Shown here piece after piece: positions 1 to 10,960 of a stretch of 64,000 nt of DNA. This DNA is from Amyelois transitella. Lineage: Eukaryota; Arthropoda; Insecta; Lepidoptera; Pyralidae. The stretch lies in contig NC_083519.1 of the NCBI RefSeq assembly GCF_032362555.1, positions 6,775,501 through 6,839,500 of the forward strand, read 5' to 3'. The position numbers and the translations under genes are program-made. Each line of letters starts with the position of its first letter. The stretch's first letter is position 1. The notes beneath the pieces were generated by a model, which did no database searches, was not told the origin of the DNA, and was given only the letters and a program-made list of their open reading frames with translations.

Positions 1-48
1 ACTAAATTCTCAATGAATCAGAGAACTTTAGAATGAGAAAAAAAATAC

Positions 49-210
49 CTGTGGTTTGGTATTTTGAGGTTTAATTTTCTTGGCAGGTTCAGGCTTTTTG
101 GCAGTATTTGTTTTCGCTTTTTTTGTTTTTTGGTTGTCATTACATGTAGGATTATCGTCATCTTCAATTTTCAATCCGGCAAAACGAGATTGAACCACCA
201 AAGCAGCCAT
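49..210 (-). CDS. GKAP1-like protein, first coding exon (runs off window)
   Basis: The ATG at 208-210 opens a 54-codon exon that ends in a clean CAG/GTATTT donor at 49/48; the rest of the gene lies left of the window. The peptide has a short hydrophobic start, then the motif SRFAGLKIEDDD, then a Lys/Pro/Asn-rich low-complexity stretch. The SRFA-x-L-x-[IV]-(acidic) start followed by a basic linker resembles the N terminus of G kinase-anchoring protein 1, a coiled-coil Golgi protein that binds cGMP-dependent protein kinase I-alpha. The diagnostic coiled coil is not in view, so the name is an inference from the first exon only. It is transcribed away from Lrr1, whose ATG is 770 bp away, so the two may share a divergent promoter. 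Confidence 0.5.
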
Positions 211-979
211 TTTCGTATCGTGTTACTAAACAAAGTGATGAGTATTCAGTTAATTATATTTTATTTCATAAATATGTTACATGGTCCCCTATCTTTATTT
301 TTTATAGCGCATGTAAGTACTTAGTTATTAAAGGTTTAGAATCGAGATAATCAAACTATGAGCAATGTAAATAAACAGTAGGTACCTGAGATTCTTTCTC
401 GTAACTACCATAATACAAGAGACAAAACAATTGTATATTCTTAAGTAATTTGCGGTAGAATTAGAATAATCATACACACCTGTTTAATTTAAAATTTTAC
501 TGTTTAAAATTTACTTGGAAGTAGTTTTGGCAGTAAATTGTTTTGTTACTTTATTCAGAAGAGAAAAACAGCCGCAGAGAAAAGGTATGCAACAAGACAG
601 TTAAATTATAGGGTTGCAAGTTTTTATGAAAAAGTCATTGACATGAATTATTGCCATTCGCAAAAAAGTGCTACTAAAGACCAGTGGATTCTTCCAAGAA
701 AAAAAAAGAAAAAATTGCATTGACAATCATGGTCAAGCCTGACATATCTTGTGGCGGGAAGGAATTCCTTGTTTACTTTTTTAACTACAGCTTAACACAG
801 CTATCTGCACAGTTAGTTTCCAAATAGAAATTATTATTTTCATAGTAAATTAATAAGAAAGAAAGAAAATAAACTATAAACAAATTGAATACTAAATACA
901 ACAATAACAACACTACAGTTCACACTCACTCTGAATTCTATAGTGTGTATGTTAAATTGTGATTTGGGTTACATATAAA
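211..979. other. Divergent spacer between GKAP1-like gene and Lrr1
   Basis: This AT-rich spacer lies between two start codons pointing apart and should hold both promoters and 5' leaders. I see no TATA box placed convincingly and no repeat family. A 61-codon Lys-rich frame at 538-723 lacks any recognisable motif and looks like chance. Confidence 0.4.
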
Positions 980-3900
980 ATGAAGTTACAATGTCAAATC
1001 GAAATTATAAACAGACAACACATTAATTTAAATATTAAATGTACGGGAAAGTATTTAAAATCAACTTTAGCTCTTGGCAAAGAACCTAAATGTAATGACT
1101 ATTTTATCATTCATTTTTCATCAGTTAATAAAACTGGAATAAAATACAGGATTAAAAATATAAAACAAGTATTTGTTAAGTGTTTAAATGAAGGAAAAGC
1201 TACAATAAGATTTGAAGAACCACCACATGACTTATGTATAAAATGTGAAACAATACAACTGAAATGTTTTATGAGATTGTTAAAATGTTGTATTACTGGT
1301 GACACTAAAAATATTCAGCTGTCTTCTCTTTCAAATTTAAGTGTAACATCTAAAGATAATGCTCCTACCAAGTTAGTTATTCATGATAGAAGTGAATTTC
1401 CTTCCAAAGGATTTCCTCGGACTTTACTGAACCTTTACATGTCTGGTCTTAAATTATGTAACTTCCGGAGGGATATACTACTGCTAAGACAGCTTGTTGT
1501 ACTTGATTTGAGCAACAACGAGATAGAAAAGATACCTCCTGAATTTGGTAACATTTTAAATATTTTTTTCATTATATTTAAAATTAACTGTTCATGTTAT
1601 TAAGAATTAGTCTAAACAATTGTTTATTTTCAGGCAGGATGCCCAATCTACGTGAACTGAATTTGTCAAATAATCAACTTGGTGTAAGGCAAGAGGTTGA
1701 CTGGAGATGGTTATTAGGGCCAGAAGTAAGTAACATGCGGGCATAACACACCTTTATTTTATCTCGGATCTACCTTATTTATATATAGCATAAAGCAACA
1801 TGAGAGTTTAAAATAAGCCAGCTGTATAAAATATTTTTTGTCATATGTCTAAGTGTTATAGTATACTAGCGACCCGCCCCGGCTTCGCACGGGTGCAAAA
1901 TTATAAATGTTATTATACATAAAAACCTTCCTCTTGAATCACTCTACCTGTTACAAAAAAACGCATCAAAATCCGTTGCGTAATTTTAAAGATTTAAGCA
2001 TACAGACAAACAGGCTAAAATTGCGACTTTGTTTTATACTATGTAGTGATTGTTGTTACAGTATGTCTCACAATATGGATTCTGTCTCTTCTTGTGCCTC
2101 TCTTCTCCAGAGATGCACCAAACAGAATCCTGTGGAAATGTTTAAAATCCTATGCCACAAGGCACTCTGAATTGGAAGTACAACAACCTATTGTCTTACA
2201 TTGTATAAGCAATTCAGATTAAATGACTTATTATATATATATATATATATATACATATATAAATGTGTTCAATCTAGAAAAGAAGGATTAATAAGTATCA
2301 ATATTTGGAAATTGAAGTCATTTCATGTCAGTCAGTCAGTCATGAAAATTCAGTTTAGTTTGTTCTGTTACTTCTACAACACTTGGGCTTTGGTAGCAGT
2401 AGTAGATCTTATTATAACTTAAGTTAAAGTTATTGATTGATATACCTATGCCTTGTATTTTATTTTGAAAGTTAATCTATTTCTTCTTTTTACATCAAAT
2501 CAAAATAAGAATTTTATTTTATTTATTATCATATTATGAATTATAGAATGGTTGTTAATTTTTTTTTAGCTCACCAAAGTCTTGAAGCTTCTAGATCTTT
2601 CTGGAAATAAGTTAAATAATTTACCAAAAGCTATTTGGAAGCTGCATAAATTAGTCACATTAAAATTAGATGACAATATGTTAAAAAAGCTACCTTCTAC
2701 TTTAGGACGCATAAGCACCCTCAGGTAAATAAGTCAATATTTATTCTTTAATTGTTGCCCGCGACTTCGTTTGCCGTGGAATGAGATCTGTGTAACTTAG
2801 TCAAAAGCTGACCTATAAGAGGGATGGAGGTTAAATTTTTATATACCAGTTTTTAAGTTAAAACATGACAAAGTTTTCGCGTGATGTGAGTCTTCTTCCT
2901 CCTGGCTTTTAGTCCCGGTTGCAACCTCACCTCTCTGGAAAGGAGCCAGGGTATGCCTTTGACCATGGATTGGGGAGCCAGGTTTTTACACAAAGCGACT
3001 CCCATCTGACCTCCACAACCTTGGCAGATAAACCTAACCCATTTGGATCCATGGTTACACATCCAGTTGCCTGAATGGCAGGTTTCCACGATGTTTTCCC
3101 TCACCGTAAGAGCATCGGTTAATATTCAAACAAATGTACATAACTTTGAAAATAGACATTGGTACATGGCCGAGGTGGGCTTTAAACTTGTGCATTTTTG
3201 CGGATCGCGCATTTTAACCGGGCACCTTACTGACTCGACTAACGACGCTCTTTCGCGTGATATGAGTGACAGACAGAAATTCTAAAAATCATATTTGACT
3301 TGGAATGGCTACTTAGATATATCGATTTTTCGACAATATCCTTAAAGTACAGACATCATCAGTTAGGTACTATTGTATTATACATACTTTATGTATGGAT
3401 ATAGATTTTCTGCATCTACTGTAATAATTCACAAAATCTTTCAAAACATCATAGCATTTTGTCTTGATTATTTCTTATAAAACATGCGCGTGACAGGGGA
3501 TAGCGAGCAGACGGCAGGCTACCAACCTGTCAATATTTGATTCTCAAGACTGTTGGCTCTGTCTACCCCGCAAGGGATAAAGACGTGATTATATGTATGT
3601 ATGTTATCTGTAATCTAGTTTCTTCATGCATCTTAAAGTTCTCTGAGGAAAGCTTCATGATAGATTGAGCTTCTTTTTAGAAAGATTTCGTTGATTTTAA
3701 AAAACTTAATTGATATATTGATACATCACATAATCAATCATCAAACATGGGAATAATATTGTATCTATTTAATTTCAGATATCTTACAATTTCCAAGAAC
3801 TCCCTTGGTTCTCTGCCATGCAGCTTGATGCAATGTCGTCTGGAATACATTGACCTATCTACTAACAAATTCCATCATGAAGACAATACTCCTCAGTGGA

Positions 3901-4193
3901 ACAAGCATACTCCTTGGGAATATTACATTGGCAGTTTAGTTAATCTTGCTTCTAAAAATGTACTGAAAAACAAAATGTTCTATGCACCCAACATCATTCC
4001 TTGGACCTTAGTCAATTTCTTAGATAACGCAAATATGTGCGTATGCGGAAGTCCTGTAGTGAATGACATGTTTCACATGGATAAGGAATATGAACTCAAA
4101 GACTTTTTTAGAGTTGTAGTGTTTGACAACAATAGAAACAGCTCAGTCGATTTTGAATGCTATTTTTGTTCTCCGAAGTGTTTTAATAGGTAG
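980..4193 (+). CDS. Lrr1: Leucine-rich repeat protein 1 (CRL2 substrate receptor)
   Basis: Four exons, 980-1547, 1634-1725, 2570-2724 and 3779-4193, join in frame through GT/AG sites to give 409 residues; human LRR1 (PPIL5) is 414. The start MKLQCQIEIINR matches the vertebrate N terminus. An N-terminal domain (about 1-130) with EGKATIRFEEPP is followed by leucine-rich repeats from about 150 to 300 (LVVLDLSNNEIEKIPPEFG, LKLLDLSGNKLNNLPKAIW). The C-terminal part has NIIPWTLVNFL, probably the Cullin-box region, then a Cys-x-Cys (C359, C361) and FCSPKC (C402, C406), the four cysteines conserved in the family. In vertebrates and worms LRR1 is the substrate receptor of Cullin-2 ubiquitin ligase that ubiquitylates MCM7 to unload the CMG helicase at replication termination. 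Introns 2 and 3 carry repeats. The gene is convergent with Elp1. Confidence 0.9.
1866..2050 (-). repeat. CTAG-ending Helitron-like short repeat in Lrr1 intron 2
   Basis: On the minus strand the element ends in a GC-rich hairpin (CCCGTGCGAAGCCGGGGCGGG) followed closely by CTAG. This is the layout of a Helitron 3' end, and this family is very common in Lepidoptera. The other end reads about ACTATGTAGTGAT. Assignment to Helitrons is an inference from the terminal hairpin plus CTAG; no helicase is present. A relict of a similar end, with the GCCCGCGACTTCG motif, lies at about 2756-2800 in intron 3. Confidence 0.55.
2230..2253. repeat. (TA)n microsatellite
   Basis: About a dozen TA units in Lrr1 intron 2, followed by a slightly impure continuation. 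Confidence 0.9.
2892..3250 (-). mobile_element. SINE family C, apparently complete, 17-bp target duplication
   Basis: In Lrr1 intron 3. It is flanked by TTTCGCGTGATGTGAGT (2875-2891) and the same 17-mer with one mismatch (3251-3267). Read on the minus strand, the 5' end looks like a decayed tRNA head (GTGCCCGGTTAAAATGCGCG, then a B-box-like AAGTTTAAAGCCC). The 3' end is a pyrimidine/purine tract next to CTTCTTCCTCC. Shorter relatives lie at about 13130-13225, 33437-33590 and 34660-34870. The tRNA origin is an inference; the long direct repeat is seen directly. Confidence 0.65.
3490..3605 (+). mobile_element. SINE-like family B, 5'-truncated copy
   Basis: In Lrr1 intron 3. It shares the family B 3' half (CTGTTGGCTCTGTCTACCCC, GACGTGATTATATGTATGTATGT). 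I orient the family with the TATGTATG tail at the 3' end. About 115 of roughly 255 bp remain. Confidence 0.75.
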
Positions 4194-4249
4194 TTTATAA
4201 TTATATTTATTTTTATATGATTTTGCTTAATGATATTTATGAATTAACA

Positions 4250-4255
4250 AATAAA
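4250..4255 (+). terminator. Lrr1 poly(A) signal AATAAA
   Basis: AATAAA 57 nt after the Lrr1 stop codon. Cleavage expected near 4270 would lie in the zone also used by the opposing Elp1 transcript. Confidence 0.6.
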
Positions 4256-4279
4256 ATAAGTTATGAAATATAAAATATT

Positions 4280-4285
4280 TTTATT
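4280..4285 (-). terminator. Elp1 poly(A) signal AATAAA (minus strand)
   Basis: TTTATT on the plus strand, 46 nt beyond the Elp1 stop at 4331. It lies only 25 bp from the Lrr1 signal, so the two mature 3' ends should abut or overlap. Confidence 0.55.
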
Positions 4286-4330
4286 ATACTATCATATGAA
4301 AGTACTGTATGTGTAATGTACATGATAGAA

Positions 4331-7300
4331 TTAGTTAAGGCCCTCCAGTTGCCAATTGAAATCTTGAATAACAGGAGCTATCCTGATGTGTGGTTCTGAA
4401 AAAGGAATGCTAGATGAGTACAGTATTTATTCAGAAAATGAACTTAGTAGTATTTTTATAATAGATGAGTGTTACTTATTTCCGTAAATTCTCTTGTATG
4501 GGTCATATGGGATGAGAAATTGACATGATCAGGTGATCGATCTAGGCGTTTGCCCCAGTTGCGTTCTTTCATAGCAAAAGTCAGAACCAGAATATCACAC
4601 ATTGTAATTCCAGTTTGACTTACGTAAACCTAACTTAAAACAAAGATCTAGTTACTCCTTGTATCTACTAACTCCTACCCGTAGCTCTGCCCACTTTAAA
4701 AGTACCCTATGTCCTTTGCATTTCACACTACATGTATTTGGAGATTGGTCATAAAAGACAAACAAACACTTTCACATTTATAATTAAGTTATTATGGATG
4801 TCATTCTTGTTAATGTCAGACATGAACATAAATTTTGTTTAATTTAAACGACCCCAGGCGAAAAAACCTTCGTTTTTATCATGGTTGTAGATACCTTTGT
4901 CCACTAAAATTACCTCGTCCTAAGTCTCAATAAGTGGGTAAACTGACAGGATAAGATGCTGAAATATACACACCCAAAGTTGCAATTCCTTGTAAAATAA
5001 CGTGCGCCCCTTCCGGCACATTTTGGGCCGCTATCGCCGCATTGGTTGCTTCTAATATGAGCTCATTGGTCCAAATTTCCTTAAAACTGTCCTTCATTCC
5101 TTTAAGTAATTTCTCAAGTGATGTCTGAAACAACATGCCTAATTGCATTAACATGCAAAAAATCACCACACTTTTCCGGAGAGGTTGTCAGAGTCATACC
5201 ATCAAATTGCATTTAACTTATTAACTCTATAATCAAAACTATGTAATCATAGAAAAAAGTCATATAAATTGGCCCACCTGTAATATAAAAGCTTCCTTGT
5301 CCTTATCAAAGCAGCTCAATGCTATGTTAACCTTCTTCACTGTAGACCTCAACTCATACGATGATGTCACCAAACTGTGCAAAGCCATGACCAAAGCGAC
5401 GTCCTCATACTGCGACCCTTCTTTCAAAGACGCCACTTTACGCTCGTGCTTTCTTCGATTTTTGCTTGACTGGAAGCTTCGGCTGTAATCGTAAATTATG
5501 ATCATTATAGTCACTGCACAGCTTAAGTGAGTTTCATCACCACAGGGGTACATACATAAATACAGTCACGTCTATATCCCTTACGGGGTAGACAGAACCA
5601 ACAGTCTTGAAATGACTGAAAGGCAACGTTCAGTTGCCTTTCATTTCAGTCATTTCAAGACTGCCTAATGTTGGAATTGAGAGTCAAAGTTCATAAGCCT
5701 ATTTCTTAGTGGCGTTTTACGATATCCATGGAAAAGTGCACACACAGTGGTACGGCAATATAAATCAGGGAATAATATAGATATGCCATATTGTACTTTA
5801 CATCACACTATAGCAATGATAGTCGTCTTGCATAGCACGAAGTTTCCTGATACGCAGTTATCAAGCTGTCGAATTTCAAAATGAAGATACAATATAAAGT
5901 TTATATATAACGACGCAGATCAGTTGCGATTGCGATGTCACATTCACAGTTCTAGTTTTATATTATTCCATATCCTATGGGTACAGCACACGGTACCACT
6001 ACCAATTAGATCATAATTTGGATGATGGCACTGTAAGCGTTAGTTATTTCATAAAAGAAAACCTTACGTTGAACCCCTTGAAGAGGCTACTGTACTCCCA
6101 GCATCAGAATACAAGTCGCTGTCTTTGTTGTCAAAAGCGGGGTCGTAATGTTCAATGGGATTTTTACGCTTTTTTTTTCTAACAATGGATAGGCGTTCCT
6201 TGTATTTGATAAAGGTATGCCAATTTGATTCCACCAAGTCGCGTAAATTTGTGTATTCCTCAAGTACAGCGGGCAATAATTTTTCGACTGAAACAAAATC
6301 ATAAAAGTTTTACATGTTTTGACGAAAAAACAACTTATGTAACATATGTGTGCGAAATCTTAATAATTTCATAAAAACACTTACCTTTCAAATCATCTCT
6401 GTTGAACTGTGAACAAAGACGCATAGCTGTTTTGTATTGACTCTTTTCAATAGCAAAAGAAATGGCATCCTCCTTATCATCACAGTATTTTTCCAAAATA
6501 TTTAACGCTTCATCAAACCTTTTTTCTTCTTTCAAACCATTTACTAGGTCACTGAAATAATAAAAAAAGTTAGAAGTCACAGAAGGTTAGATACAAAGCC
6601 ATGTAAAATTTGAAAGGTATTGTTTTTACTTACTTGCAAAGCTGTCTGAATTGGTCAGCAGGCAATTTATGGCCTAATTTAATTGCTAATTCCCACTCCA
6701 ATGCTTCTTTGTAACATTCAATAGCTTTTTCATGACTTCTGGCTCTTTCATACATAACGCCAGCCCGTATAAACTGCTTTTTTAATTTTAGATAAAGACC
6801 AAAATCGTCCGATATTTGCTTATAAATATCTTCTTCTGGTGTAAATAACGCCAACGCGTCTATATATAGACTGTGATACTTAACAAATGTTCTCAATTCA
6901 TCATGCTTTTCTGGTCCACATTTGACCAAAAACTCCACTGCTCTGCTAAACCTCTTCAAATGTTTATTGATTGAGAATTTCTTGTAATTCTCCTCCATAT
7001 CATTTAACTCATTCAGCATGGGAATGTACTCTTTGGGGTCTTTCTGTGACTTATTAGCTACTAACAAAACTAAATCAAAGTCGTACATTCCAAGAGCGAC
7101 ATGGAATAATTGGTTCACATCAACCATGTAAAGCAAATATTTCAATGCTTCATCTGATCCTACAGGCAGTTTAGATCCACCAGACTCCTTCAATTTTAGC
7201 TGTTTTACAACATCTAAGGCAGCTTCCAAATCTTCATCAGTATTCTTCTTGACAAAAGTTGTAATCAATGTCAATATTTTACGATCCTTATCAAACCTCT

Positions 7301-10300
7301 TTAACAAATGACTTCTTATAATATCACAGACCCTATGTATTTTGCTATTATAATCGATATTTAATTTAGAGGTCTTGTCGGCATAGCTGCTAGCATACAT
7401 TGTTTTGGTTACATCCAAATTTTCTAAATCAGATAGAAATAGACTTAACCAAGAGTCATTCTCAATATCATCCAGAAAAAAATCAATAAACATAAAAAAC
7501 TTTTTAGGGTTATGATCATGAATCAAATTCAAATTGATTCTTTGTTTCCTCATCAAATCAAAAGCCTGATAGTATTTCAACTGATTCAGATATTTTCCTA
7601 TTATTTTTAATGACAATGGCCTTGGCTGTATGTTTTCTAGATTACCTCTGGGCATTTGGAAAATAGTTCTTGTGTCATTAGGAACTGCTATTACAAGTTT
7701 TGCTCCTCTTTCAATTTTTCTCTTATATACGTGATTAGATTCAGTTTTCTGATATTCAGCAATAGCAGTAATACCAGATTCAGTTAACTCAATACATAAA
7801 AGAACATGTTGCAATGTAGTTATTAAAAGAAAATGTGTGTGAATAAAGAATGAACTAACATTACTTAAAATTACATCTCCATTCAAATAAAGATGCCCCT
7901 TGTGTGAAAGACCCAAAAAATATAAAGTATCAAGGATTGAAAGTACACTGAATTTTGGGCATGCAACTGGAAATGAAACTTCTAAAATATCTATTTTTCC
8001 TTCTTCATACTTAGTTATTTCACCATTATTTAATTGAAGAAATAATACATTTGTGTCTTTAGGATGTGCCTGTATTCTTGTTAAAGCAGCTGGTAGACTG
8101 CTCATAGTCTTTTTAACAATAGAATTATCAACTAATTGCCATTCTACCAAATTATAACAGCCATCACTATCTAACATAACACTAACAATAGTATCAGGTT
8201 TCCACCAATACCAATTGTAATATTGGAAGGGAAAATCATTTTTATCAACTTTGTAAATCTTGATTTGTTTGCAAAGGAGAGGAAACTTTTGAGTTTGTTT
8301 ATAAAATATTAATTTATTATTTGATGTGCAAACAAAGAAAGTGTTTGTATTAATATTTTTCTCACTCAGACCAGGAGCAAAATGTGTAGAATTTATAAAG
8401 GAATTACATTTAAGTTCTAAAGCAGACATTGGTGGAGGAACAACAGTTTGTCTAAAGCCAGTGACCAACACTTTCTTTCCATCAATAACTGTAACAACAG
8501 CGTCATCTAAATCAGTTGTGCCCTTGCTATGTTCAATATTCCATATCCAGGAGTAAGAATAATATTGTCCATTACTCAAAATCACATGTAACTTTTTGTT
8601 ATTGTAGATATCAAAATCATTGTCCCACAACATTTTGCTTAAATTTTGGTCAGAGTTAAATTCAAGAGTTTGTTTCAAGTACCAATGATAATTCCCTGTT
8701 GTAAACAGCAATATTTTTTGTATGTTTGTCTGTTCATCCCTGCAAAGTAGTGCCAATATTTCAGAATCAGAACTCCACACCAAATCTTCTACCTGAGTTT
8801 TGTCATCAACTGGTATAGTAAATTCTCCATGTTTCAGGCCATTCTTTTCGAAGAAAGCTACAACATATTTGTCTTGAAGTCTTTGTGTAGTAGCAATGAC
8901 ATTACCACTCGGCCGCCATGATAGGTTCGATTCTAGACCTGGTTGCTTCTCACTTGTGTACTGCAGTTGACCTTCCCTATCAAATACTTTGAATTGCCAT
9001 ATTCCATTATTTATGAATCCTATAGCATAAAGCTGGCTATCTCCCCTCCATGTGATTTTTACATTGACCATTTGGTCAGACTGCAAATTTCTATCTAAAA
9101 AATGAAAATATTAAAAGCTATATAGGATAACTAAAAGATGAACACTACTATGAATATAATTGTTCCAAATAAATCAACTAAGTAATCATTAATTTAAGTT
9201 TCTTTTGTGGATATCTAAACATTGACCAAAGCAGTCAAATGTACCTTGTATAAGACACAGATATGTAAAAATTTTTTTACAACATATTTACATAAGTCCA
9301 CTTGGGGGCTGAAATACTAATCCTATTCTATTGAGTACCTGCCGCACCTGGGTTTACTTCTACTATAGCTTTAGCAGCCTGCTTCCCCTCAGATCCATGG
9401 AATTGTGTTTCTTTCTTCCCCCAACCAACTGTAATGAACTGCTTTTCTCCAAATTCCTCACTTAACAGGTTCACTTCATTGATGGCATCAAAAGTGCAAG
9501 TCATAAGTATGGTCTTCAGGTCTTTAGTTACTAAAGTTAGTAACTCTTGATCAGGACTCCATTCCATGGCCTGTTTTAGAAGAAATAATAAGTAAGAAAG
9601 AAATAATGTCACATAGAAATTTTATTGTTTGATTCCTAGCATTTTATTTTATCATAATCTATGAATGTTGTAAAAGGCAACTAAAGGAAAAAGCGAATTC
9701 ATTTACTGTAGAAGTAGCTCTATGCTTGTCTAGTGATTCTTCTTTTAGAAATAAAGGATATACATGTCCAAATAGAGGTAAAATTCAGAGGATAGTTTAA
9801 GCAATTGTATAGTTGACTAATATGACAGAGTGATATATGAATGCAAATACTGAATAACGCAATGCAGTGCAAGAGATTATACATACATACATACATAAAA
9901 TCACGCCTCTTTCCCGGAGGGGTAGGCAGAGACTACCTCTTTCCACTTGCCACGATCTCTGCATACTTCCTTCGCTTCATCCACATTTAAGAGATTATAT
10001 TTACCAATAATCCATTTTCACAAACACCAGCTAGTTCACAGATATCTCCTTGGTTGCTAATTGTAAACAGCTCCCCATTTTGAAGTCCAACACACAGAGC
10101 ATTTGTTACAGCGAGAAAGGTCACGTTAACTGGGCTATCACCACTAGAGGCAAGATCAGACAGATCTTTACTCCATTTAACTTCACCATTTTCACCAAAA
10201 TCAGTGACGATTAGGTTATGTGAACAAATATATAAGTCTCCGCTAGAATCAATTTCATCGTGCCCGTAGCTTACACAACAAACTTCTCCTAATTCAATTT

Positions 10301-10343
10301 TAAGATTTCTTAGGGAAACTTCCCAAATATCCAGGTTTTTCAT
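4331..10343 (-). CDS. Elp1: Elongator complex protein 1 (IKAP)
   Basis: Scaffold of the Elongator complex (Elp1-6), which makes the cm5U-type modification on wobble uridine of cytosolic tRNAs. I assemble eight exons: 10343-10005, 9570-9339, 9094-6634, 6551-6385, 6287-6068, 5482-5278, 5124-4974 and 4395-4331. They stay in phase and give 1279 residues, the usual family size. The start MKNLDIW is chosen because an upstream in-frame ATG at 10371-10373 adds only ten unconserved residues. The N-terminal two thirds is the tandem beta-propeller part (for example [18 protein letters not shown], then [18 protein letters not shown]). The C-terminal third is helical TPR-like. A basic block KNRRKHERK follows (about residues 1147-1155), corresponding to the tRNA-binding/nuclear-localisation region. 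The last exon ([20 protein letters not shown]) and the GTGTGT donor before it are the least certain part; without that splice the frame stops at 4927. Introns carry SINEs A and B. Confidence 0.92.
5552..5757 (-). mobile_element. SINE-like family B copy with internal snap-back duplication
   Basis: In an Elp1 intron. The left end has the ACATACATA tail and TATATCCCTTACGGGGTAG; the right end is near TGGTACGGCAAT. A 20-bp block at 5602-5621 is repeated in perfect inverted form at 5644-5663, replacing part of the normal body. This hairpin is not seen in the other copies here. Confidence 0.75.
9882..9988 (-). mobile_element. SINE-like family A, short copy with 11-bp target duplication
   Basis: In Elp1 intron 1. 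The direct repeat AAGAGATTATA at 9871-9881 and 9989-9999 brackets the copy. The body carries TTTCCCGGAGGGGTAGGCAG and ends, on the minus strand, in ATTTTATGTATGTATGTATGT. Its proximal flank is 5 nt from the exon 1 splice donor (G at 10004). Confidence 0.85.
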
Positions 10344-10960
10344 AATTTTTGAGAATACTTTAATACAAAACAAGAATCAAACATCACACCAAAGCGGATT
10401 TTTTTTTCACTACAATACAAAATTCAGCACGCATCGCACGATGTCAAAATTATGACAGTGACAGGTTTGATTTTGGCACTTTTGGCAACAACGGTCAAGA
10501 CATGTTTTTTTTTTTCATTTTGATGAGCATAAGGAAATCACGCTTCTTTCCCAGAAGGGTAGGCAGTGACGAACTATTTCCCGTGCCACGATCCTCTGTA
10601 TGTCTTGTCTTTCGTATCATTCACATTCATAATTACTTTCGTAGGTTTAGGGTGTACTCCTGTCCTGAATGATCTAAACGTCGCCAAGACGTCCCCGAGC
10701 CCTAAGTTCATCAAAGTACATAAACCTAGCCTGAGACATTCCCTTCCAACGAAGATAAAATAATTTGAAGCTGTAGAGCCGGTTTAATTTATGGCGAATC
10801 CAATCCACGTAACCAGTGAAGGCAGCTTAAAGACTGAACGGAAATTAAAAGTACATAGTATCTTATGGTAACTCACTCAGGAAAAAATCATACAACATTC
10901 ATAAAATGTTAACACTACACTTTATTTACTACCCTAACTTTACACAAAAATATAAAAACA
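10344..10960. other. Elp1 promoter side and mRpS30 3' side, with a diverged family A copy
   Basis: Spacer between the Elp1 start and the mRpS30 stop, both genes on the minus strand. About 10531-10760 holds a diverged minus-strand relative of family A (CACGCTTCTTTCCCAGAAGG, GTGCCACGATCC), longer at its 5' end than the copy in Elp1 intron 1. AATAAA for mRpS30 lies at 10921-10926 (minus strand), 35 nt after its stop. Confidence 0.6.

Noticed and set aside
538-723. 61-codon Lys-rich plus frame upstream of Lrr1
   Set aside because: No family features, lies in a promoter spacer, and ends in a low-complexity lysine run.
4927-4973. Elp1 C terminus ending at 4927
   Set aside because: The read-through tail is unconserved, and a small downstream exon with proper phase and acceptor gives a better end.
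10344-10373. Upstream in-frame ATG of Elp1
   Set aside because: It adds ten residues not typical of the family; MKNLDIW matches the usual start.
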